From assembly GCF_002884495.1 (NCBI RefSeq), contig NZ_KZ614145.1, positions 2,060,423-2,124,422 of the forward strand: DNA of 64,000 bases. Direction: 5' to 3'. The position numbers and the translations under genes were made by a program. The stretch is from Rummeliibacillus pycnus (GTDB taxonomy: Bacteria; Bacillota; Bacilli; Bacillales_A; Planococcaceae). Below the pieces are notes generated by a model. That model was given only the letters and a program-made list of their open reading frames with translations. It was not told where the DNA came from and did no database searches. The stretch's first letter is position 1. The number at the start of each line of letters is the position of its first letter. Positions 17,371-26,775 of the stretch are shown piece by piece.

Positions 17371-18456
17371 TTATTTCTCTACAGATAGGCCCATTAAGTA
17401 GGCAGCTAAAGCATCCAGCTCTTGATCTGTGAATTTTTTACCTTTATTAATTTTTTCAGGTTGAGGCATAGTATTTCCTGGTTTAACAGATTGTGGATCA
17501 TTAATCCATTTTTTTATATTTTCAGTATTATGGTCTAATACACCTGCAACACGGTTACGATCTCCAAAAGTAGCAAGGTTAGGTGCAATACCTGTTCCTT
17601 TACCTACACCAGAAGTTGCGTGACATGTGATACAACTAGTTTTAAATAACGCTTCACCTTGTTTTTCAAGATCACTTGTAGCAACATGTTTATCAGATGC
17701 TTTCATTTTTTTTACCCAATTATTGAAATCATCTCTACTTAAAGTCTTTACTTTGAAGTCCATTAATGCATGTGAAGGACCACAAAGTTCAGCACATTTA
17801 CCGTAGAATACACCCGTTTCAAGATTTTTTGATTGTTTATCAAATGTTAAGTAAAATTTGTTAACGTTATCAACATTTGTATCCATTTTACCGCCGATAG
17901 AAGGAATCCAGAATGAGTGTTTTACGTCTCCTGAAGTTAGATTAAAGTAAACTTTTTCACCTGTTGGTACTACTAACTCTTGTGAAGTAACAATTCCTTC
18001 ATTAGGGTATTCAAATTGCCACCAATATAATTTTGCAGTTACATTAACAGTAACAGCTTTTGCATGTCCAGCAGCATCCTTTGCATTCATCGCTTTCGTA
18101 TCAGCGAGTTTATAAGTAAGAGCAACTGTTGGTACAGCAAGAATAAGAAGTAAAATAATTGGTACAGCAGTCCAAATAACTTCGAGAGTAGTACTACCTT
18201 CTACTTGCTTAGGAATTACATTTTCTCCAACTTTTTTGCGTCGGAATTTAATAATCGCAAGTACATAGATTACTACTACTACTAAGATAACGAGCGTCAT
18301 AATTGCTGTTGATAAAAGCATCAGATTATGTTGTTCTTTCCCTACTTCACCTCCAGGAGATAAAGTGGATAAATAATCTTTACCACAACCTGAAAGGAAA
18401 ACAATAAGTGCTGTTAGCATTGCAAAAAGACGCCACTTTTTAAGCCCTTTCATCAT
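17371..18456 (-). CDS. ctaC: caa3 cytochrome c oxidase subunit II with fused cytochrome c
   Basis: A 361-residue lipoprotein subunit. The signal peptide ends in LSGC near residue 24, two membrane helices follow (about 45-70 and 92-112), then the CuA domain with KHSFWIP and the ligand loop CAELCGPSHALM near 225, and a C-terminal cytochrome c domain (about 265-358) with CITCH and a downstream Met in NTMPQPEK as the likely axial ligand. The heme-c fusion marks a caa3-type cytochrome c oxidase rather than a quinol oxidase. It begins with tandem ATGs. Confidence 0.97.
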   Translation of the reverse strand: MMKGLKKWRLFAMLTALIVFLSGCGKDYLSTLSPGGEVGKEQHNLMLLSTAIMTLVILVVVVIYVLAIIKFRRKKVGENVIPKQVEGSTTLEVIWTAVPIILLLILAVPTVALTYKLADTKAMNAKDAAGHAKAVTVNVTAKLYWWQFEYPNEGIVTSQELVVPTGEKVYFNLTSGDVKHSFWIPSIGGKMDTNVDNVNKFYLTFDKQSKNLETGVFYGKCAELCGPSHALMDFKVKTLSRDDFNNWVKKMKASDKHVATSDLEKQGEALFKTSCITCHATSGVGKGTGIAPNLATFGDRNRVAGVLDHNTENIKKWINDPQSVKPGNTMPQPEKINKGKKFTDQELDALAAYLMGLSVEK

Positions 18457-18550
18457 AGCTTAATTAAACCCCTCTTTCCTTGTTGTATTTTCATGTGTAA
18501 CCAGGACTATGGTTGTCTATGTGAATTCTTATTAAGAAAGAATTCCAACG

Positions 18551-19468
18551 TTAGCTAAAGACAGAAAAGATAACCATTGAAACAAATAGAATGGTCATAT
18601 AGTTCAATGAATAGATGAACATTTTGTTTGCCCATTTTATATCGTCTTTTGCTTTAAAACCTGTAATTGCGAGTATGAACCAACCAACATTCAATGTAGT
18701 TGCAAGAATGATAAATCCTAAACCTAGTTTCGTTAATAAAAACGGAATTGGAAATAACAGTACTATCCAAATTAGCATAGACTTTTTTGTTCTGTCAAAG
18801 CCTTTGACAACAGGTAACATTGGTATTTGTGCAGCGCGATATTCTTCAGTTCGCTTCATCGCAAGTGCATAGAAATGCGGTGGTTGCCAAGCAAACATAA
18901 TGTAAAATAACGCAAACGCACTTAGTCCTAATGTTGGATTAACAGCTGACCAACCAATAACTGGAGGAATAGCTCCTGATATACTTCCTACAATTGTGTT
19001 ACTTACAAATCTTCTTTTTGACCACATTGAATATAAGACGACATAGCTTATAATTCCCGCAAGTCCCCATACGCCGGCAGCAAATGATGCCATGAATAAC
19101 AAAATTTCACCTACAAATAGAAGGATGAGTGCTACTGTCATTACAAATTTTGGAGTAAACCTACCAGTTGCTGTTGGTCTTGATTTTGTACGCTTCATTA
19201 CAGGATCTATATCTTGATCGATATAATTATTCATCGCACCAGAACCAGCAATTATGAAAGCGGTTCCTACTAACGTGCAAAACATTATATCTAATTCCTG
19301 TAAAAAATGTATACCCGTAAATTGAAATGCTAACCAAAGCCCTGTAAAAGCGGTTATTAAATTTGAATTAACGATTCCAATTTTGATAAGTGCTAAAAAA
19401 TCTTTCACAAAGGAACTTGTATCTGGCTCACTATTTCTACTGGTAGCGAATACTCGACTATTAGACAT
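18551..19468 (-). CDS. ctaB: Heme O synthase (protoheme IX farnesyltransferase)
   Basis: A 305-residue UbiA-family prenyltransferase that farnesylates heme b to heme O, the precursor of heme A used by both oxidases here. It has eight or nine membrane helices and the diagnostic motif NNYIDQDIDPVMKRTKSRP near residue 80, plus a second polar loop DRTKKSM near 225. The ATG at 19468 follows GGAGGGG; the open frame extends 21 codons upstream without another ribosome site. It leads the ctaBCDEF genes and is divergent from ctaA, as in Bacillus. Confidence 0.95.
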   Translation of the reverse strand: MSNSRVFATSRNSEPDTSSFVKDFLALIKIGIVNSNLITAFTGLWLAFQFTGIHFLQELDIMFCTLVGTAFIIAGSGAMNNYIDQDIDPVMKRTKSRPTATGRFTPKFVMTVALILLFVGEILLFMASFAAGVWGLAGIISYVVLYSMWSKRRFVSNTIVGSISGAIPPVIGWSAVNPTLGLSAFALFYIMFAWQPPHFYALAMKRTEEYRAAQIPMLPVVKGFDRTKKSMLIWIVLLFPIPFLLTKLGLGFIILATTLNVGWFILAITGFKAKDDIKWANKMFIYSLNYMTILFVSMVIFSVFS

Positions 19469-19628
19469 TATACCCCTCCTTTCAATTTGATAAGCATAAC
19501 CTGTTAACCCTACTATAACTAAAAACAGCAAATTTTTCTAGACGAAAAATTAAAATTGATGTCGAGGCACAGAGGGAGCAGATAGCTCTAAGTCAACGTA
19601 TTTATAGTAAATCATTATATCTTAGAAT

Positions 19629-19680
19629 ATTGTGAATCTTGTGAATCGAAATTATGAACAATTTGTGAAATGGTTTTCAC
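19629..19680. promoter_or_regulatory. ResD-like box array and cre-like palindrome between ctaB and ctaA
   Basis: ATTGTGAAT (19629-19637) and CTTGTGAAT (19638-19646) are directly adjacent 9-mers, followed by ATTATGAAC (19651-19659) and TTTGTGAAA (19662-19670). They resemble the ResD consensus TTTGTGAAT as I recall it. The last overlaps the inverted repeat GTGAAA-tggt-TTTCAC (19665-19680), which matches a CcpA cre with only the central C altered. ResDE and catabolite control of cta genes are known in B. subtilis; binding here is inferred. Confidence 0.6.
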
Positions 19681-19686
19681 ATAATA

Positions 19687-19715
19687 ATGACAATACTTTT
19701 TACAAGTTGTATTTT
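19687..19715 (+). promoter_or_regulatory. Candidate ctaA promoter
   Basis: ATGACA (19687-19692) and TATTTT (19710-19715) are 17 bp apart, directly downstream of the ResD-like boxes, with a leader of about 73 bases to the ctaA start. The -10 is weak, as expected for an activated promoter. Confidence 0.5.
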
Positions 19716-19794
19716 ATCCATATTTTAGTTATTATCAAAATTACAGGTATCGCTAAATTGTGATTACTATATTTAAAGTAGGTGTCAATCGACT

Positions 19795-20715
19795 ATGCAA
19801 CAAAGTAAATACATGAAATGGTTTGCTGTTGCTGCAACAATTGGAATGGTGCTCATTTTGTTGGGAGGAGCTCTTGTTACAAAAACAGATAGTGGGATGG
19901 GGTGTGGTAGGAATTGGCCCGATTGTAACGGTTCCTTAATACCAAAAGAAATTACACCTGAAGTGCTAATTGAATTTTCTCATCGCGTAGTGACTGGATC
20001 CGTTTCTATTTTCATCTTCATACTATCTTTTTGGTCTTGGAGAAAACTTGGACATGTTCGTGAGGTAAAATTTCTTTCCTTTATGGCATTATTCTTTTTA
20101 ATAGCACAAGCTTTAATTGGTGCTGCACAAGTGCTTTGGGGACAAGGGGACTTCATCTTAGCATTACATTTTGGTATTTCTCTTATTTCTTTTGCTGCGG
20201 TACTCTTACTAACTTTAATTATTTTTGAAGTTGATCAGAAGTTTAATGTAAACAGTGTACATATTGGCCATGCTTTAAAATGGCATACAATTGGGGTGAC
20301 TATTTACTCATATCTTGTAGTATATACAGGTGCTCTTGTTCGTCATACAAATTCGAGTTTAATTTGTCCAGACTGGCCACTCTGTCACAATAATTCAGTT
20401 GGAATACCTGATAACTTTTATGAATGGGTTCAAATGGGGCATCGCCTAGCTGCGGGATTAATTTTTGTTTGGTTACTCATAATTATGGTCCATACCGTGA
20501 AATATTATAAAAATCAACGCGTTCTATATTGGGGATGGATCATAGCATTTATACTTGTATGTTTACAAGTAATAGCAGGTATGAGCGTTGTTTTAACACG
20601 CTTAAATATTATTATTGCTCTATTACACACATTATTTATTTCTCTATTATTTGGTCTGCTATGTTATATGATTCTACTTATTTCTAGGAGCAATCAAGAT
20701 AACAAAATTAATTAA
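19795..20715 (+). CDS. ctaA: Heme A synthase
   Basis: A 306-residue membrane enzyme that oxidises the C8 methyl of heme O to a formyl group, giving heme A. It has eight helices in two four-helix halves. The paired heme-ligand histidines are visible in EFSHRVVTG near 63, LHFGISL near 124, QMGHRLAAG near 216 and LLHTLFI near 278. Cys pairs appear in GCGRNWPDC near residue 37 and in LICPDWPLC near 190. The ribosome site is weak (TAGGTG). It is divergent from ctaB and ends in its own hairpin. Confidence 0.95.
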   Translation: MQQSKYMKWFAVAATIGMVLILLGGALVTKTDSGMGCGRNWPDCNGSLIPKEITPEVLIEFSHRVVTGSVSIFIFILSFWSWRKLGHVREVKFLSFMALFFLIAQALIGAAQVLWGQGDFILALHFGISLISFAAVLLLTLIIFEVDQKFNVNSVHIGHALKWHTIGVTIYSYLVVYTGALVRHTNSSLICPDWPLCHNNSVGIPDNFYEWVQMGHRLAAGLIFVWLLIIMVHTVKYYKNQRVLYWGWIIAFILVCLQVIAGMSVVLTRLNIIIALLHTLFISLLFGLLCYMILLISRSNQDNKIN

Positions 20716-20724
20716 TTGTTCATA

Positions 20725-20758
20725 AAAAACACGACTTTCCTTTGAAAGTCGTGTTTTT
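20725..20758. terminator. Bidirectional terminator between ctaA and pycA
   Basis: AAAAACACGACTTTC (20725-20739) pairs perfectly with GAAAGTCGTGTTTTT (20744-20758) around a 4-base loop; A and T runs on both sides suit both convergent genes. Confidence 0.92.
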
Positions 20759-20832
20759 CTTTTTCCGATAAACTGCTAATCTTTTGATACACAGATTGTA
20801 GTTGCAAGCTTGTTTAAACCATATACCTAAGA

Positions 20833-23800
20833 TTAAGATTCCATTTCAATCAGTAAATCTCCAGTAGAAATAGCATCGCCTGCATCTACAAAGATTTTTT
20901 TGATAACACCATCTTTTGGTGCTTGTACAGTTGTTTCCATTTTCATTGCTTCCGTAATTAACAAGTGTTCACCACGTTTTACTGGACTACCTGGAGAAAC
21001 AACCACTTTTAATACAGTACCTGGCATTGTCGCACCAATTTGATTTGCATTAGATGAATCTGCTTTTGGTTTTCGTTCACCAGCTACTTCAACTGTCATA
21101 TCTTGAATAACGATTTCACGTGGTTGTCCATTTAGTTCAAAATAAAGGACACGTGTACCATCATGTTGAGCCTCACCAATAGAAACTAGTTTTATAATAA
21201 GCGTTTTACCTTTTTCAATTTCCACTTCAATTTCTTCACCAAGTTTTAAACCATATAAGAAAGTTAGCGTATCTAAAACGGAAACATCGCCAAATTTACT
21301 ATAAGTCTCCATATATTCTTCAAATACTTTTGGATATAATGCTGAAGCTAAAACTTCATGACTTGTAATAGGTCTATTATATTTGTTGAATAAAGTATCA
21401 CGGATTTCTTTTAAATCTACTGGCTCTAATAATTCTCCAGGTCTAACTGTAATTGGTTCTCGATCTTTTAATACGACTTTTTGCAATTCTTCTGGGAAAC
21501 CTCCAAATGGTTGACCTAAGTATCCTTGGAAGAATTCAATTACTGAGTCTGGAAAATCAATTGTTTTTCCACGTTCTAATACAGAATGCTCATCTAATTC
21601 ATTTTGCACCATAAATAAAGCCATATCACCAACAACTTTAGACGATGGTGTTACTTTAACGATATCGCCAAATAGTAAGTTTACGCGAGAATACATTTTC
21701 TTAACTTCTTCCCAACGATCTCCTAGCCCTACGCCTTTTGCTTGCTGTTGCAAGTTACTATATTGGCCACCAGGCATTTCATGGACATAAATTTCCGAAT
21801 GTGGACTATTCATACCACTTTCAAAATCTTTATAGTATTTACGAACATCTTCCCAGTAATATGAAAGTTTTTCTAAACCATCGATATTTGCTCGAACTTG
21901 ACGTTCGCTACCTTTCATTGCATAGTACAAACTATTTGAACTTGGTTGTGAAGTTAAACCTGCCATTGAACCTAAGGCAGTATCAACGATATCTACACCT
22001 GCTTCAGCTGCTTTCGCATATAAATAAATACCGTTTCCACTCGTATCATGAGAGTGTAAGTGAATTGGTAAATCTGTTGATTCTTTTAATTCAGAGATTA
22101 ATCGATAGGCTGCCTCAGGTTTCAATAAACCAGCCATATCTTTAATAGCAAGAATATGAGCTCCAGCTGCTTCTAATTCTTTTGCCATATCTTTATAGTA
22201 TTTCACAGTATATTTTGCTCTTGAATCATCTAAGATATCACCTGTATAACAAATTGCTGCTTCTGCAATTTTCCCTGCGTCTCTTGCAGCATCAATTGCT
22301 ACTTCCATTCCTTTAATCCAGTTTAAACTGTCGAAAATACGGAATACATCTATACCAGCATCTGCAGATTTTTGAATAAATTCTTTAATCAAATTATCAG
22401 GGTAGTTTTTATAACCAACCGCGTTTGCACCACGTAATAACATTTGGAATAAAACATTTGGTATTTGTTCACGTAGCTTAATCAATCGTTCCCATGGATC
22501 TTCTTTTAAGAAACGATATGCAACGTCAAAAGTTGCTCCTCCCCACATTTCAAGTGAGAAATAATTTTCCATAATTCGAGCAGTGTCATCTGCAATTTCA
22601 TGCATATCATATGAACGAACACGTGTTGCAAGCAATGATTGATGGGCATCACGCATTGTTGTATCCGTTAATAACAAATCATCTTGTTCTCGAATCCATT
22701 TCACTAAACCTTCAGGGCCTCTTTCATCCAAAATTCGTTTGGTACCTGCAGGAATCGTTTGGAAACGTTCAATCTGAGGTTTATGTGGTTTTGGATGAAT
22801 TGGCTTTTGTTTTTTCTCAATACCCGGAAAACCATTAATCGTTACATTACCAATATAGCTCAGTAACTTAGTACCACGGTCACGTGCGGGTTTGAATAAA
22901 AATAATTCAGGAGTAGAATCAATGAAACTAGTATCAAATTTTCCATCAATAAACTTAGGATGTCTTACAACATTTTCTAAGAATGGGATATTCGTTTTAA
23001 TACCACGGATACGGAATTCTTGAAGATTTCGATCCATTTTCGCAGCTGCTTCTTTAAACGTATTTCCCCAAGTAGATACTTTGACCAATAAAGAATCATA
23101 GTGAGGAGATATCACCGCTCCTTGGAAACCATTACCAGCATCCAAACGAACACCAAAACCACCACTTGAACGATACACCATTAACTTTCCAGTATCCGGC
23201 ATGAAATTATTTTGTGGATCTTCAGTCGTTACTCGAGATTGAATTGCAAAGCCGAAAAGTGGAATTTTAGATTGTTCAGGAATGTTAATAACTTCTCCAT
23301 GTAATGTATATCCATTTGCGATATTAATCTGTGCATGGACAATATCGATACCCGTTACCATTTCTGTAATCGTATGTTCTACTTGAACGCGTGGATTAAC
23401 CTCGATAAAGTAAAAATCATCGTTTGCAACTAAAAATTCTACTGTACCAGCATTAATATAATTAACATTTTTCATTAATTGAACAGCAGCATTACAAATT
23501 CTTTCACGCAATTCATGTGAAATCGAATTGGATGGAGCAATTTCAACTACCTTTTGATGACGACGCTGAATTGAACAATCACGTTCATACAAATGAACTA
23601 GATTGCCTTCTTTATCTCCTAAAATTTGTACTTCTATATGTTTTGGATGAAGGATACATTTTTCTACATACACTTCATCTGAACCAAATGCTGCCTTAGC
23701 TTCTGATTTTGCACGTTCATAAGCTTCTTGTGCTTCTTCTGTATTATGTACAACACGCATTCCGCGGCCACCACCGCCAAGAGCAGCTTTAATCATTAAT

Positions 23801-24267
23801 GGATATTGATGTTCTTCACCAAAAGCTAAAACTTCTTCTAGAGATTCAACAGGACCATCTGTTCCAGGAATAACTGGTATACCAGCTGCAACAGCTTGTT
23901 CTCTAGCCTTTACTTTATCTCCAAACATATCTAAATGTTTAGATGTAGGCCCGATGAAAATAATCCCTTCTTCTTCGCAGCGTTTAGCAAACTCTAAATT
24001 TTCTGATAAAAAACCATAGCCAGGGTGAATAGCATCTGCTCCTGACTCTTTTGCGATTTTTAAAATTCCTTCAATATCTAGGTATGCATCAATTGGTTTC
24101 TTGCCATCCCCAACAAGATAAGCTTCATCCGCTTTATAACGGTGAAATGAACCGCTATCTTCCCTTGAATATATTGCCACTGTGTGAATGTTTAATTCTG
24201 TACAAGCTCGAAAAACACGAATTGCAATTTCGCCACGGTTGGCGACTAGAATTTTATTAATCGACAT
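20833..24267 (-). CDS. pycA: Pyruvate carboxylase
   Basis: A 1144-residue biotin enzyme that carboxylates pyruvate to oxaloacetate, the main anaplerotic step. Domains in order: biotin carboxylase (about 1-455) with GGGGRGMR and EVNPRVQVEHT; carboxyltransferase (about 530-800) with LLTDTTMRDAHQSLLATR, the metal-binding HLHSHDTSGN and a Lys in AIKDMAG; a PC-specific tetramerisation region; and a C-terminal biotin carrier with the biotinyl Lys in ITEAMKMET near 1110. The length is typical. It lies 16 bases downstream of ftsW in the same direction, the standard Bacillus order. Confidence 0.98.
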   Translation of the reverse strand: MSINKILVANRGEIAIRVFRACTELNIHTVAIYSREDSGSFHRYKADEAYLVGDGKKPIDAYLDIEGILKIAKESGADAIHPGYGFLSENLEFAKRCEEEGIIFIGPTSKHLDMFGDKVKAREQAVAAGIPVIPGTDGPVESLEEVLAFGEEHQYPLMIKAALGGGGRGMRVVHNTEEAQEAYERAKSEAKAAFGSDEVYVEKCILHPKHIEVQILGDKEGNLVHLYERDCSIQRRHQKVVEIAPSNSISHELRERICNAAVQLMKNVNYINAGTVEFLVANDDFYFIEVNPRVQVEHTITEMVTGIDIVHAQINIANGYTLHGEVINIPEQSKIPLFGFAIQSRVTTEDPQNNFMPDTGKLMVYRSSGGFGVRLDAGNGFQGAVISPHYDSLLVKVSTWGNTFKEAAAKMDRNLQEFRIRGIKTNIPFLENVVRHPKFIDGKFDTSFIDSTPELFLFKPARDRGTKLLSYIGNVTINGFPGIEKKQKPIHPKPHKPQIERFQTIPAGTKRILDERGPEGLVKWIREQDDLLLTDTTMRDAHQSLLATRVRSYDMHEIADDTARIMENYFSLEMWGGATFDVAYRFLKEDPWERLIKLREQIPNVLFQMLLRGANAVGYKNYPDNLIKEFIQKSADAGIDVFRIFDSLNWIKGMEVAIDAARDAGKIAEAAICYTGDILDDSRAKYTVKYYKDMAKELEAAGAHILAIKDMAGLLKPEAAYRLISELKESTDLPIHLHSHDTSGNGIYLYAKAAEAGVDIVDTALGSMAGLTSQPSSNSLYYAMKGSERQVRANIDGLEKLSYYWEDVRKYYKDFESGMNSPHSEIYVHEMPGGQYSNLQQQAKGVGLGDRWEEVKKMYSRVNLLFGDIVKVTPSSKVVGDMALFMVQNELDEHSVLERGKTIDFPDSVIEFFQGYLGQPFGGFPEELQKVVLKDREPITVRPGELLEPVDLKEIRDTLFNKYNRPITSHEVLASALYPKVFEEYMETYSKFGDVSVLDTLTFLYGLKLGEEIEVEIEKGKTLIIKLVSIGEAQHDGTRVLYFELNGQPREIVIQDMTVEVAGERKPKADSSNANQIGATMPGTVLKVVVSPGSPVKRGEHLLITEAMKMETTVQAPKDGVIKKIFVDAGDAISTGDLLIEMES

Positions 24268-24283
24268 GAAGATCCCCCTAATC

Positions 24284-25447
24284 CTATTGACTCTCTTTTT
24301 TTACAATCATGGAGACATTTGCTAATATCCCCATAGCTAAAGATAACAGAATTATCGATGTTCCGCCATAACTAATAAACGGAAGTGGTACACCCGTTAA
24401 TGGAATAATACCACTTAAACCTCCTACATTGACGAAAGTTTGAATACCAATCCAACTGCCTATTCCTGCAGCAATCATACGTGCCATTGGATCTTTTGCT
24501 TTAATCGCAATACGCATTGCCTTGTATACGATGTAGCCCAGACCAAATAATACAATTGCTACCCCAAATGTTCCTAACTCTTCTGAAATAATCGCCAAGA
24601 TAAAGTCTGTTTGTGGTTCAGGTAAATAGCCCATTTTCTGTACAGATTGTCCTAATCCTAATCCTTTAACGCCACCTGAGCCAATTGCATAATAACCATT
24701 TACAATCTGATATCCAAAAGCATCAGAGTCTTTAAATGGATCGAGATATGCTCTTAATCTTCCCATTCGACGTACAGTAAAGAATGAATCTTTGAAAATA
24801 AACAGACCGATTAAACCGACAACTGCTAAACCTATTAACCAACCAATAATCTTACTAAAAGTAGAGAATTTCATACCACTAGCAGCCATAACGGATAATA
24901 CAATCATTGTTATTAGACCAATTGCCCCTAAATCCGGCTCTAATCCTATGAATAGAATAGCCGCACCAAAAACCAATAACGGAGGCATTATTGACTCATT
25001 AATTATATCTAATTTTCCAGTTTCTCTTTTCTTTGCAAAGAAAGCTGCAAAATAAAGTATCATTCCTAACTTAGTAAGTTCAGAAGGTTGTAAATTTGCA
25101 AATCCAAAATTCAACCAACTTTTTGCACCAGAATTATCTGGACTATAACCAAACAAAAAAACAGACATTAACAAAATAAGCATGGTTGCAATAATCAACA
25201 TCATCATTTTTCGATCTTTATAACGTTTGTAAGGAATTATAAAACCTATTAAAAAGGCGACAGCTGCAACAGTCAAATTCATCAGTTGCTTTTTATAAAA
25301 GAAATCTGGTGTTGTTTGTAATGTGTGAACAGCCCAAAACATACTTGCGCTATAAATCATGACCAATCCAAACACGCATAATAAAACATATGTAAAAAAC
25401 AAAGGGTAGTCAAAATACTTCGCATATTTTTTTAAATAAGTTTTCAT
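24284..25447 (-). CDS. ftsW: FtsW, SEDS-family septal peptidoglycan polymerase
   Basis: A 387-residue SEDS protein with ten membrane helices, polymerising lipid II at the division septum together with a class B PBP. Family landmarks are YSPDNSGAKSWLNFG, LQPSELTKLGMILY near 120, the catalytic Asp in GLEPDLGAIG near 170, LRAYLDPFKD near 230, PEPQTDFILAIISEELG near 278 and PLPFISYGGTS near 355. It lies directly upstream of pycA, as in Bacillus. RodA and SpoVE share these motifs, so the assignment to FtsW rests on context. Confidence 0.93.
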   Translation of the reverse strand: MKTYLKKYAKYFDYPLFFTYVLLCVFGLVMIYSASMFWAVHTLQTTPDFFYKKQLMNLTVAAVAFLIGFIIPYKRYKDRKMMMLIIATMLILLMSVFLFGYSPDNSGAKSWLNFGFANLQPSELTKLGMILYFAAFFAKKRETGKLDIINESIMPPLLVFGAAILFIGLEPDLGAIGLITMIVLSVMAASGMKFSTFSKIIGWLIGLAVVGLIGLFIFKDSFFTVRRMGRLRAYLDPFKDSDAFGYQIVNGYYAIGSGGVKGLGLGQSVQKMGYLPEPQTDFILAIISEELGTFGVAIVLFGLGYIVYKAMRIAIKAKDPMARMIAAGIGSWIGIQTFVNVGGLSGIIPLTGVPLPFISYGGTSIILLSLAMGILANVSMIVKKESQ

Positions 25448-25509
25448 TCTTTTACCTCATATTCTTATCTAGCAAAAAAACCCAAACAGCAGGTGTTTGA
25501 GTTTTTTAC

Positions 25510-25791
25510 TTATTTCTCAGTGAATGCATCATGCAATGCAGACAACTCTTTTTCCAGTGAATCGAGAATTTGTCTTCCCTTTTCACGTTCAAGCAAACCT
25601 AGTTTAACTGCAAAGTCGATTTCTCGAGATAAACCAAACATTTGCGTATCTAAAACTTCTTCGTACAATGGACATTGTGGCATTGTCAAATGTTCCATTT
25701 GTACCCTAATTAATTTTGCTATTTTATCCGCATCGGCAATTAGGAGTTCCAATGCTTTCTCCTGATACGAACTTTGTGATTTTGTATCCAT
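25510..25791 (-). CDS. ylaN: YlaN family protein
   Basis: A 93-residue, all-helical cytosolic protein matching YlaN over its full length ([46 protein letters not shown]). YlaN is conserved in Bacillales; recent work links it to iron homeostasis through the Fur regulator, and it is essential in B. subtilis unless iron is supplied. It is upstream of ftsW and in the same direction, about 60 bases apart, and divergent from the YlaL-like gene. Confidence 0.94.
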   Translation of the reverse strand: MDTKSQSSYQEKALELLIADADKIAKLIRVQMEHLTMPQCPLYEEVLDTQMFGLSREIDFAVKLGLLEREKGRQILDSLEKELSALHDAFTEK

Positions 25792-25969
25792 GAGGACGCC
25801 CCCATTACCTGATATTTCTTCAACTCTATCTTAATAAAGTTTATCTTTTGCAAAGAAAAAATGCAAGCATCTATATTTCAAATTGAGAATCATAATATTA
25901 TTTATTTCTATCTGCTCATAAAAAGCGTTATACTTAAAGATGGAATGGAACATCGAAGGAGGAAAATCT

Positions 25970-26470
25970 ATGGAATCCATCATTCAAATTAAAGGTGCAG
26001 TCAACTTTCAAATTACATTAGATTCTACAGTTTGGATTTTTGATGACCGCAAGCTAGATTTAGAAACATATTTCATCGAAAAGCCTAAAGAGGTAGATCC
26101 TGATGAAGAATATATCGAAAAAGCTGGAAAATTCTGGTCCCGTGAAATTATGGAGGGGGCTACTTTCCCGCCAACTTTAAAAACTGAACGAAAATTTGAT
26201 CGAAAAAAAATGATGACTGGTACTTTCGGTATAAAAGTTGAACCTTTCATTCATAACGCTGAACCAAAAGAAGAAGCAACAGCTGTTGTATTTGAAACAA
26301 AAGAAGGTACAAAACATCGTTTTAACATTGAAGAGGCTAAAACACTTATTTTCCAATTTAGTAAAGACGGTAAGATGCTAAATGATGACGGCCCTGTCTA
26401 CTTATTATTTGGAGATGGTTCCAACTACGATCATCCTATAAAGGGAATCGTAGGCGTGGAAGTAGAATAA
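25970..26470 (+). CDS. YlaL-like conserved protein of Bacillales
   Basis: A 166-residue soluble protein. The opening ESIIQIKGAVNFQITLDS with VWIFDDRKLDL, then FWSREIMEGATFPPTLKTERKFD and the end GPVYLLFGDGSNYDHPI, match my memory of the protein family annotated as YlaL, some members of which are labelled peptidyl-prolyl isomerase without support visible here. Function is unknown. AAGGAGG lies eight bases before the ATG at 25970. It is followed after 13 bases by ylaI in the same direction, so they form an operon. Confidence 0.75.
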   Translation: MESIIQIKGAVNFQITLDSTVWIFDDRKLDLETYFIEKPKEVDPDEEYIEKAGKFWSREIMEGATFPPTLKTERKFDRKKMMTGTFGIKVEPFIHNAEPKEEATAVVFETKEGTKHRFNIEEAKTLIFQFSKDGKMLNDDGPVYLLFGDGSNYDHPIKGIVGVEVE

Positions 26471-26483
26471 GGAGGAAAATTAA

Positions 26484-26687
26484 ATGCGAGTTAAATGCGT
26501 AATCTGTGATACTCTTAGCGAAATTCCTGATTTCTCACCAGTAGCTAAGAAATTACGCAATCGTCCTATTCACACCTATATGTGTCCAACTTGCCACGAA
26601 CGAATTACAGAAAAAACAAACGCAAGACTTGCAACCGGAAAATTTCGTTTTATCCGTAAGGCAATTCAACAAGATGAAGAGTTTTAA
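26484..26687 (+). CDS. ylaI: YlaI family zinc-ribbon-like protein (DUF2197)
   Basis: A 67-residue protein with two CxxC knuckles (CVIC near residue 5 and CPTC near 38), the fixed core AKKLRNRPIHTYMCPTCHERI and the tail ARLATGKFRF. This is the YlaI/DUF2197 family, small putative zinc-binding proteins of unknown role. A GGAGG ribosome site precedes the ATG. It is the second gene of a two-gene unit ending in a terminator. Confidence 0.93.
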   Translation: MRVKCVICDTLSEIPDFSPVAKKLRNRPIHTYMCPTCHERITEKTNARLATGKFRFIRKAIQQDEEF

Positions 26688-26693
26688 CATTTT

Positions 26694-26719
26694 ACAGAGC
26701 ATTCATACGAATGCTCTGT
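26694..26719 (+). terminator. Terminator after ylaI
   Basis: ACAGAGCATTC (26694-26704) pairs with GAATGCTCTGT (26709-26719) around a 4-base loop, followed by TTTGTTTATTTTTT. Confidence 0.92.
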
Positions 26720-26740
26720 TTTGTTTATTTTTTCACAAAA

Positions 26741-26775
26741 AAAAAGAAGTTGTCCTATAGGGACAACTTCTTTTT
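26741..26775 (-). terminator. Terminator after ylaH
   Basis: A 15-bp perfect stem (26741-26755 with 26761-26775, arms AAAAAGAAGTTGTCC) with a 5-base loop. The minus-strand T run suits the typA-ylaH unit. Together with the preceding hairpin it separates convergent units. Confidence 0.9.

Noticed and set aside
21738-22145. 135-codon frame antisense to pycA
   Set aside because: Shadow of the carboxyltransferase-coding region; composition follows pycA codon bias.
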